From contig NZ_SPQZ01000002.1 of NCBI RefSeq assembly GCF_004570845.1, positions 186,001 through 250,000 of the forward strand: a stretch of 64,000 bases of DNA, given 5' to 3'. The translations under genes were made by a program, and so were the position numbers. Positions 56,048 through 64,000 of this stretch are shown here, one piece after another (the stretch's first letter is position 1; every line of letters starts with the position of its first letter). This DNA comes from Orlajensenia leifsoniae (lineage in GTDB: Bacteria; Actinomycetota; Actinomycetes; Actinomycetales; Microbacteriaceae). The notes under the pieces are model-generated. The model made no database searches and was not told where the DNA came from. It saw nothing but the letters and a program-made list of their open reading frames with translations.

Positions 56048-56882
56048 GCCGACCACGGACGGCCGCACCGCCTCCGCCACGACGTCCACGGCGCGCTCTG
56101 CGCCTGACGGCTCCGCATCCGGTTCCGCAGCCGTCAGCCGCTGGCGTCGCATCGCCGTCATCGTCATCGTGGCGTCGTTCTCGATCACCGCCCTCGTCGG
56201 CATCATCTCCCTGCTCGTCGGGAGCCTCGGCGACGTGCAATGGCGCATCCTGGGCACGACATCGCTCGTCGGCACGTTCAGCGTGCTCGCGCTCTGCCAC
56301 CTCGCCATCGTCGCCGGGGCGTATCGATGGATCGCCGCTGCGGGACTGCTGGTCAGTGCCCTCGCGCTGCTGATCGGACTCGGAATGATCTGGGCTCCCG
56401 ACGACTGGATGTTCCGCTCCACCTTCGGCTGGCAGAGCTTCGGCATCACGGCGGTCCTCGCCGTGAGCGCCGCTCACGCCAACCTGCTTCTCATCCTGGG
56501 CCGACGCCGACGGCCGCTCGTGCGCATCGGACTCTGGGTCACGATCGGCCTCATCGCCCTCCTCGCGGCTCTGCTCGTGCTCGAGATCGCCACCGAGTGG
56601 GGCATCAGCAGCGACGGCTTCACCCGACTGATCGGCACCGTCGCCATTCTCGATGTGCTCGGAACCGTCGTCGTTCCGGTTCTCGCGATCTTCCTCCGCG
56701 ACGATGCGGACGAAGCCGCGGCTCCGGAGGCCGCGGACTCGACCGAGGGCGCGGTCGTTCCGGTCTCGTCCGTGACGGCCGCGCGCCTCGACGCCCTGCG
56801 TGCGGGTCGTGGAGTCAGCCGCGAGCGCCTGATCGAGGAGCTCGTGGCGGCGGCGGACGACGCGCGCCGCAGCATCAGCTAG
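56028..56882 (+). CDS. Uncharacterised membrane protein
   Basis: 284 residues from ATG, overlapping the BenE gene by 20 bases. A low-complexity N-terminus (about 40 residues) is followed by six hydrophobic segments (about 43-65, 73-93, 97-117, 129-150, 159-181, 195-218) and a cytoplasmic tail with RLDALRAGRGVSRERLIEELVAAADDARR. I do not recognise the family. Its stop codon overlaps the stop of the convergent downstream gene. Confidence 0.65.
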   Translation: MSQTAPEPTTDGRTASATTSTARSAPDGSASGSAAVSRWRRIAVIVIVASFSITALVGIISLLVGSLGDVQWRILGTTSLVGTFSVLALCHLAIVAGAYRWIAAAGLLVSALALLIGLGMIWAPDDWMFRSTFGWQSFGITAVLAVSAAHANLLLILGRRRRPLVRIGLWVTIGLIALLAALLVLEIATEWGISSDGFTRLIGTVAILDVLGTVVVPVLAIFLRDDADEAAAPEAADSTEGAVVPVSSVTAARLDALRAGRGVSRERLIEELVAAADDARRSIS

Positions 56883-57166
56883 TCGAAGACCCGCACCAGG
56901 TTCCAGCGCGTGCGACCGTCGTACTCGACGTCGAACACATGGGTCTCCCCGTCATCGGTACTCGCCTGGAACCGCCAGCCGCAGATCTGCAGGGGAGCCC
57001 GGCCATAGCCGAGTTCGTGGCGGGCGAGTGGCTGCCACCAGTCGCACGGACCCACGAGCGCTGTCGGCACGTCGTTCACCCGGAAACGACGCGACCGCCA
57101 GACGATGCGCTGCGGTTCTCCGCTCTCCGTGGTCCACACGGCCACGGCCTCGTCGATCTGGGTCAT
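56879..57166 (-). CDS. Small DUF6504-like protein
   Basis: 95 residues from ATG at 57166 with GTGGAGGCAGC upstream; a longer frame to 57547 overlaps sepH antisense and was rejected. The pattern IVWRSRRFRVNDVPTAL with a following CDWWQPL resembles the DUF6504 family, often found near Y-family polymerase genes in actinobacteria; none is present here. The assignment is tentative. Its stop codon shares the CTAG at 56879-56882 with the convergent membrane-protein gene. Confidence 0.65.
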   Translation of the reverse strand: MTQIDEAVAVWTTESGEPQRIVWRSRRFRVNDVPTALVGPCDWWQPLARHELGYGRAPLQICGWRFQASTDDGETHVFDVEYDGRTRWNLVRVFD

Positions 57167-57223
57167 GCTGCCTCCACGGGACATTCGAAGATGTGTTCGA
57201 CTATAGCACCGGGGCACGACAAC

Positions 57224-57252
57224 GGCCCCGTCGCATCGTGAGCGACGAGGCC
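57224..57252 (-). terminator. Terminator of sepH
   Basis: Arms GGCCCCGTCGC (57224-57234) and GCGACGAGGCC (57242-57252) pair with a single mismatch. On the minus strand the stem ends in GGGGCCGTTGTCGTGCC, a tail similar to those at 3569 and 48704. Confidence 0.65.
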
Positions 57253-57269
57253 GGTGGGGGAGGTCTGGT

Positions 57270-58361
57270 CTAGGCCAGGTCGTCGTCCGTGCGAGCGCCG
57301 AAGACGATCTCGTCCCAGCTCGGCATCGACGTGCGGCCCTTCTTGCGAGAGGCCGATGGCACGCCGCCGGTCTGATTGGCCCAGTCGCGGCGTGCTCCGG
57401 ATGCCGCCGTGGGAGCGGATGCCGGGGGAGTGATCGTCGCGGGGATCGGGAGCTCGGGCTGTTCGGTGATGTTGCCCGAGCCGGCTGGAGCGACGCTCGG
57501 AGCATCGGCGGCATCGCTGTCGAAGTTCGCGGTCTCCCGCTCCCCACGACGGCGACGGAGCGCCTCGAGGAGGTCCGCCGTCTCGCTCAGCGACTTGGGC
57601 GGGTCGTCGGCCCGGTTGATGGCGGCCTTGGTGACGGCGGCGCTGGAGACTCCGGTGCGTCCGTACGGGATCGGTTCGGCCGGGACGTCGACCTCGGCCT
57701 GCTCGATGAGCGGGTCGCGGAACGTGAAGGCCCCGCTGTCGAAGCGCGACTGATCGGCATCCGTCGTGTCGACGGCGCGCAGCCGGGGGATGAGCGAACC
57801 TGAGAGTTCACCCTGCTGCGAGAGGGTGACGGCCTCGCTGTTGAGAGGTGCCAGGGCCAGCTTCTTCGGCTCGAATCCCCAGCGGGCGTCGTGGTCGATG
57901 GAGTCGGCCGTGAACTCGAGCTTGATGATCCAGCCGCCTGCCGGCTCCTTCCAGCTCGCCCAGCGCTCGTTGGACGCGCCGAGGGAGGCGAGGCGTTGGC
58001 GCATCACGCCACCGAAGCTCGAATCGTCATCTGCCGGGTCGGGTTCCTGGGTGGGGTGCACAGGAACGCTCAGCGCGCTCGTGAGCACGTGCTCGCGCTC
58101 GGCGAGCACCGGGCCCTCGAACCGCTGGATGTACTCGAGCGAGGCGCCAGTGACCGCTGCGACGTCTTCGGCACTCATGCCCGAGCGTACGTAGGCCTGA
58201 ACCTCGCGTGGCGACAGTTTCTGGCTGCCTGCCGGCTCGGGGTTCGCTCGACGCAGGCGGGATTGCATCACCTCGTCGATCACGATCCGGAAGCGGTCGC
58301 CGTCGTCAGAGGCGACGACCAGTGCCCCGTTCTCGACTCCGATTACCTTCAATTCCTGCAT
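57270..58361 (-). CDS. sepH: Septation protein SepH (DUF3071)
   Basis: 363 residues from ATG, with GAGAGGG 8 bases upstream. In Streptomyces and mycobacteria SepH binds FtsZ and helps Z-rings form. The N-terminal domain (MQELKVIGVENGALVVAS..GDRFRIVIDEVMQSRLRR) and the helix-turn-helix-like LSPREVQAYVRSGMSAEDVAAVTGASLEYIQRFEGPVLAER are diagnostic; the C-terminal half is disordered. Divergent from the DUF4193 gene. Confidence 0.92.
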   Translation of the reverse strand: MQELKVIGVENGALVVASDDGDRFRIVIDEVMQSRLRRANPEPAGSQKLSPREVQAYVRSGMSAEDVAAVTGASLEYIQRFEGPVLAEREHVLTSALSVPVHPTQEPDPADDDSSFGGVMRQRLASLGASNERWASWKEPAGGWIIKLEFTADSIDHDARWGFEPKKLALAPLNSEAVTLSQQGELSGSLIPRLRAVDTTDADQSRFDSGAFTFRDPLIEQAEVDVPAEPIPYGRTGVSSAAVTKAAINRADDPPKSLSETADLLEALRRRRGERETANFDSDAADAPSVAPAGSGNITEQPELPIPATITPPASAPTAASGARRDWANQTGGVPSASRKKGRTSMPSWDEIVFGARTDDDLA

Positions 58362-58561
58362 CGGGATAGCCCTCTCGTGCTCGCAACTTCAAGGCAAGGG
58401 TCGCACGTCGAGTCCCCAATTCGCGGGAATAGCATCCGCGTGCCGGAAGTTGTCTCGGATGACCTGAGAAGGCGCCGAATGGCCGTTTGCTATTCCCGCC
58501 CGATTGGGGCACACTATCGTCGCCGTTCTCATGAGGAACGGCGGTAACTGAATGGATGGGC

Positions 58562-58855
58562 ATGGCAACGGATTACGACGCACCGCGAAAGACTGACGAC
58601 GACTCTGAGTCGATCGAAGCACTCAAGGAGCGAGTACCCGACAAGATGTCCGGCGTCGTCGACGTCGAAGACGCCGACAACCCCGGCGGTTTCGAGCTGC
58701 CCGGTGCAGACCTCTCCGACCTTGACCTCGACGTGGTCGTGCTGCCTCCCCAGGCAGACGAATTCACCTGCGTGAACTGCTTCCTCGTGAAGCACCGCTC
58801 GCAGATCGACCACGACAGCAAGCTCGGCCCGGTGTGCCTGGAGTGCGCCGCCTAG
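58562..58855 (+). CDS. DUF4193 family protein
   Basis: 97 residues from ATG at 58562, where the conserved MATDYDAPRK begins; ATG at 58556 adds two residues. An acidic, probably disordered N-terminus leads to a C-terminal zinc-ribbon-like motif with four cysteines (FTCVNCFLVKHRSQ and VCLECAA). The family is conserved in actinobacteria and of unknown function. It is divergent from sepH and converges on DUF3093. Confidence 0.9.
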   Translation: MATDYDAPRKTDDDSESIEALKERVPDKMSGVVDVEDADNPGGFELPGADLSDLDLDVVVLPPQADEFTCVNCFLVKHRSQIDHDSKLGPVCLECAA

Positions 58856-59322
58856 GACACATCGTCGTTCGACTCGACTGGCCGTTGCGATCCATTGATC
58901 GCAGCGGCCAGTTCTCTTCCATGGCGGCTCGAGACGATCCAGTACGGAGCCGGGTCCTCTGCGGCAGGCAGCAACGGCACCTTCACCACGTCGTCGACGT
59001 AGCCGCGGATCATCAGCCACGCTCGGGCATCGAGGTTCGGGCCACGCTCGCGCCAGGCTGCCTGTCCGCTGAACGAGGTCGCCTCGCCCACGAGCGAGAC
59101 CGGGATCGACGCCTTCGCAGCACGGAGCACTCCGTCCTCGACCGCCACGGTGGGTGCGGAGAGGATGAGGCCGGCCACGCAGCCGCCATAGAGCACGACC
59201 GCCGTGATGATGCCGGCCGTCAGTGAGATCGGGGCCAGAACGAGGATCGAGGCGGGGATGACGAGGGCTGTCGAGATGAACAGCCACGGAGCCGGCCAGA
59301 GCCGTTCGCGGTAGAGGGGCAT
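58852..59322 (-). CDS. DUF3093 family membrane protein
   Basis: 156 residues from ATG. Two membrane segments (about 12-30 and 34-54) precede a soluble domain with YVDDVVKVPLLPAAEDPAPYWIVSSRHGRELAAAI, matching the actinobacterial DUF3093 family. It is usually found beside dut, as here. Function unknown. Its stop overlaps the end of the DUF4193 gene by 4 bases. Confidence 0.87.
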   Translation of the reverse strand: MPLYRERLWPAPWLFISTALVIPASILVLAPISLTAGIITAVVLYGGCVAGLILSAPTVAVEDGVLRAAKASIPVSLVGEATSFSGQAAWRERGPNLDARAWLMIRGYVDDVVKVPLLPAAEDPAPYWIVSSRHGRELAAAINGSQRPVESNDDVS

Positions 59323-59348
59323 GGCTCTATTCGATCAGATATCTGCAC

Positions 59349-59354
59349 TACCCT
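59349..59354 (+). promoter_or_regulatory. -10 box of dut, probable leaderless transcript
   Basis: TACCCT is followed by 6 bases (CGACAC) and the GTG start; no ribosome binding site is present. Confidence 0.55.
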
Positions 59355-59360
59355 CGACAC

Positions 59361-59834
59361 GTGGCAGATTCCGTCGAGGTCCTCATCACAGCGTCCACCC
59401 TCCCGAGCTACTCCCACCCGGGTGACGCTGGAGCCGACCTGCATTCGTCAGAGGCACTCGTCCTCGAACCCGGCCAGCGGGCCACGGTCGGAACCGGCGT
59501 CGCGATCGCCCTCCCCGACGGCTATGCCGCCTTCGTCGTTCCGCGCAGCGGCCTGGCCTCGAAGCACGGCATCACGATCGTCAACTCCCCGGGAACGGTG
59601 GATGCCGGTTACCGGGGCGAGATCAAGGTCGCCCTGCTCAACACCGACTCGTCGATGCCGTACTCTGTCGCAGTCGGCGATCGCATCGCCCAATTGATCA
59701 TCATGCCCGTCACCCGGGCCCGCTTCATAGAGGTCGAACGCCTCCCGGGAAGCGACAGGGGTGAGGGCGGATTCGGTTCCACGGGCACTGCCGCCCGCAC
59801 GGCATCCGACTCGACTGCAGGAGTGAACGCGTGA
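59361..59834 (+). CDS. dut: Deoxyuridine 5'-triphosphate nucleotidohydrolase
   Basis: 157 residues from GTG. It hydrolyses dUTP to dUMP, keeping uracil out of DNA. All five trimeric dUTPase motifs are visible: HPGDAGADLHS, VVPRSGLASKHG, GTVDAGYRGEIKVALLN, RIAQLIIMPV and the C-terminal GSDRGEGGFGSTG. Overlaps the next gene by 4 bases (GTGA). First gene of a dut-DUF3710-DUF3159 operon. Confidence 0.96.
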   Translation: MADSVEVLITASTLPSYSHPGDAGADLHSSEALVLEPGQRATVGTGVAIALPDGYAAFVVPRSGLASKHGITIVNSPGTVDAGYRGEIKVALLNTDSSMPYSVAVGDRIAQLIIMPVTRARFIEVERLPGSDRGEGGFGSTGTAARTASDSTAGVNA

Positions 59835-60457
59835 GCGACATCGAGACCATCGGCGACATCCCCGTCGACCAGCCCAAGTCGGCCCCCGAGGACCGCGCTG
59901 AGAACGGCCCGTTCGACGAGGCCGAGGCCAGCCCGGTGCGCCCGTACGTCGATCTCGGCGGCGTGAAGATCCTTCCGCGCGAGGGCCTGCACCTGCGGCT
60001 GGAGATCGAGGAGGAGTCCAAGCGCGTCGTGGCCATCGGCCTCGACTACGCCAACTCGACCCTTCAGGTGCAGCCCTTCGCCGCACCCCGGTCCAGCGGC
60101 CTGTGGCACGAGATCCGCGATCAGATCAGCGACCAGATCGCCAAGCAGGGCGGAACGACGACGCTCCGCGAGGGTCCGTTCGGGCCGGAGCTCCTGGCGC
60201 AGATCCCCGTCGCGAGCGCCACGGCCACGCCGGGCACCACGCGGCTCGCCCGCTTCATCGGCGTCGACGGACCGCGCTGGTTCCTGCGCGGAGTGATCGC
60301 CGGCGAGGGTGCCGTGAACGCGGACGCCGCTGCCGCCGTCGAGGACCTGTTCCGCAGCATCGTCGTCGTGCGCGGCACGACGCCCATGCCCCCGCGCGAC
60401 CTGATCCCGCTGCGCATGCCGGCCAACCCGGCCGGAGACACCACCACCGGTGTCTGA
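59831..60457 (+). CDS. DUF3710 family protein
   Basis: 208 residues from GTG overlapping the dut stop. The family core (YVDLGGVKILPREGLHLRLEIEEESKRVVAIGLDYANSTLQVQPFAAPRSSGLW, then RFIGVDGPRWFLRGVIAGEG) is clear. It is a conserved actinobacterial protein of unknown function (Rv2696c position), soluble, always near dut and DUF3159. Confidence 0.9.
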   Translation: MSDIETIGDIPVDQPKSAPEDRAENGPFDEAEASPVRPYVDLGGVKILPREGLHLRLEIEEESKRVVAIGLDYANSTLQVQPFAAPRSSGLWHEIRDQISDQIAKQGGTTTLREGPFGPELLAQIPVASATATPGTTRLARFIGVDGPRWFLRGVIAGEGAVNADAAAAVEDLFRSIVVVRGTTPMPPRDLIPLRMPANPAGDTTTGV

Positions 60458-61286
60458 GTCCACGAACCCCGAGCCGACGACACCCGAGCCGACGCGCCCC
60501 GGGCCCGGAGCATCCGCTCCCGACGACTCCGCCCGCAGTGCCTCCAGCGACGACGCGCGCGCCACCGACCCGAAGCGCGGTAGCGACGAGCCCGAGCTGG
60601 CGACGACCTTCGCCGCCCAGCTCGCCGGAGCGGCCGAGAAGGCAGGGCTCGGGCAGATCGCCCGGGACGAGACGCTCTCGAGCGGCGACATCCTGAAAGC
60701 GTTGGGTGGCATCCGGGGTCTCGCCGAGGCGATCCTTCCCGGACTCGTCTTCCTCATCGTCTACACCTTCGCCCAGGACCTCGTGCTGGCGCTCGTGACC
60801 TCGGTCGGCCTCGCCGCCGTGTTCACGGTCATCAGGCTGGCCACCCGCACGCCCGTCACCCAGGCCTTCGCCGGTCTCATCGCCGTGGCGGCATCCGCGG
60901 CGCTCGCGCTCTGGACGGGACGCGGCCAGGACAACTTCGTGTTGGGTCTCATCACCAATGCCGCCTACGTCATCGCCCTCCTCACCTCGCTGCTGGTGAA
61001 GTGGCCACTGCTGGGCCTCGCCGTCGGATTCCTGATGGGCGACGGGCTCGCCTGGAAGACCGACAAGCGCAAGTACCGCGCGATGGTGCTCATCACGGTC
61101 TGCTGGCTGGCCCTCTTCGGGTTGCGCCTGGTGGTGCAGCTTCCCCTCTTCTTCGCCGGCAACGTCGAGGCGCTGGGCGTCACGAAGCTCCTCATGGGAG
61201 TGCCTCTCTACGCGATCCTGCTCGTGGTGTCGTGGCTCATCGTGCGCACCGTCTACCCGAAGACCGACACGGCCGCCGCTCGCTGA
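60450..61286 (+). CDS. DUF3159 family membrane protein
   Basis: 278 residues from GTG overlapping the DUF3710 end by 8 bases. About 75 disordered N-terminal residues are followed by six membrane segments starting at PGLVFLIVYTFAQDLVLALVTS, with FAGLIAVAASAALALWTGRGQDNFVLGLITNAAY as the family signature. Function unknown; transport has been suggested for relatives only by topology. Last gene of the dut operon. Confidence 0.88.
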   Translation: MSESTNPEPTTPEPTRPGPGASAPDDSARSASSDDARATDPKRGSDEPELATTFAAQLAGAAEKAGLGQIARDETLSSGDILKALGGIRGLAEAILPGLVFLIVYTFAQDLVLALVTSVGLAAVFTVIRLATRTPVTQAFAGLIAVAASAALALWTGRGQDNFVLGLITNAAYVIALLTSLLVKWPLLGLAVGFLMGDGLAWKTDKRKYRAMVLITVCWLALFGLRLVVQLPLFFAGNVEALGVTKLLMGVPLYAILLVVSWLIVRTVYPKTDTAAAR

Positions 61287-61305
61287 GCCCTGCGGCATCC
61301 GGTGC

Positions 61306-61311
61306 TAGAGT
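61306..61311 (+). promoter_or_regulatory. Candidate -10 box of aconitase gene
   Basis: TAGAGT fits TANNNT and directly abuts the palindrome at 61312, so the operator would cover the transcription start. This implies a leader of about 150 bases. Confidence 0.5.
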
Positions 61312-61329
61312 TATCTTGATATCAAGATA
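61312..61329. promoter_or_regulatory. Perfect 18-base palindrome, likely operator of aconitase
   Basis: TATCTTGATATCAAGATA is identical to its reverse complement. The form and length suit a MarR-type dimer; TamR of Streptomyces coelicolor, a MarR-family protein reported to control an aconitase gene, is a candidate regulator type. The regulator gene is not in the window. Confidence 0.65.
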
Positions 61330-61379
61330 GATTTCACGGCCGGTACAGTCCGGATCAGCACTGCCGCGGGGCGGACCGC

Positions 61380-61398
61380 TTAGGTTAGCCTTGCTGGA
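61380..61398 (+). promoter_or_regulatory. Possible DtxR/IdeR iron box in the aconitase leader
   Basis: TTAGGTTAGCCTTGCTGGA matches 14 of 19 positions of the DtxR consensus, with the first 12 bases exact. A second half-site is poor, so it could be a weak site or chance. Confidence 0.35.
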
Positions 61399-61433
61399 TC
61401 AGAGCAGGACCCGGCCACGAAGATGAAGTGTTG

Positions 61434-61448
61434 CCGGATTCACTCCGG
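61434..61448 (+). other. Small hairpin just before the aconitase ribosome binding site
   Basis: CCGGA (61434-61438) and TCCGG (61444-61448) form a 5-pair stem with loop TTCAC, 11 bases before AAGGAG (61460-61465). A 9-base sequence GGGCGGACC occurs beside it (61447-61455) and again at 61369-61377. Confidence 0.35.
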
Positions 61449-61472
61449 GCGGACCACCTAAGGAGATGCGAC

Positions 61473-64000
<2,528 letters not shown>

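Overview
The window is a gene-dense, GC-rich, chromosomal core segment of an actinobacterium, most likely a member of Microbacteriaceae. The evidence is the gene content (DivIVA/Wag31, SepF, SepH, DUF3040, DUF3071, DUF3093, DUF3159, DUF3710, DUF4193, class II DAHP synthase, two ClpP genes, no FtsA), the frequent GTG starts, and a MurE that lacks the meso-DAP signature. No transposase, integrase, phage gene, CRISPR array or rRNA was found. The longest stretch without a gene is under 300 bases.

Layout. 1-8757: end of pyruvate carboxylase, an EspI-like MinD/ParA ATPase, peptide deformylase, NIPSNAP and GNAT proteins, a FadD15-type acyl-CoA ligase, ROK glucokinase, PlsC and DAHP synthase. 8908-14213: a PASTA Ser/Thr kinase (PknL-like), a LysM lytic transglycosylase-like enzyme, an Rv2175c-type DNA-binding protein, a polyprenyl diphosphate synthase and DUF3040. 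14474-32637: the division and cell-wall cluster mraZ-rsmH-ftsL-ftsI-murE-murF-mraY-murD-ftsW-murG-murC-ftsQ-ftsZ-PLPBP-sepF-yggT-divIVA, with many 4-base GTGA/ATGA overlaps. 32627-37821: lspA, rluD-type pseudouridine synthase, dnaE1. 37938-48602: mixed metabolic and unknown genes (GNAT, flavin reductase, hisD, an AraC/VOC pair, nrdR, pyrD, ScyD-like secreted protein, DUF445, alpha/beta hydrolase). 48739-54740: divergent tRNA-Gly and tRNA-Pro, tig, clpP1, clpP2, an AAA/ABC-type ATPase, clpX. 54749-61286: BenE-type transporter, membrane protein, sepH, DUF4193, DUF3093, dut-DUF3710-DUF3159. 61473-64000: start of aconitase.

How it fits together. Most of the window serves growth of the cell wall and division: precursor synthesis (Mur enzymes, MraY, MurG), polymerisation (FtsW/FtsI), the Z-ring and its anchors (FtsZ, SepF, SepH, DivIVA) and a muropeptide-sensing kinase beside a wall hydrolase. 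Proteostasis follows (Tig, ClpP1P2, ClpX).

The most interesting signals are regulatory and were read directly from the DNA: a three-repeat MraZ operator with 10-base spacing; ClgR-like boxes before both clpP1 and clpX; an 18-base perfect palindrome on the aconitase promoter plus a possible iron box in its leader; a class of apparent leaderless promoters with TANNNT exactly 6-7 bases before the start codon; and a MurE whose substrate-selecting motif is FHPR instead of DNPR. I see no obviously new multi-gene system; these regulatory features and the orphan EspI-like ATPase are the best leads.
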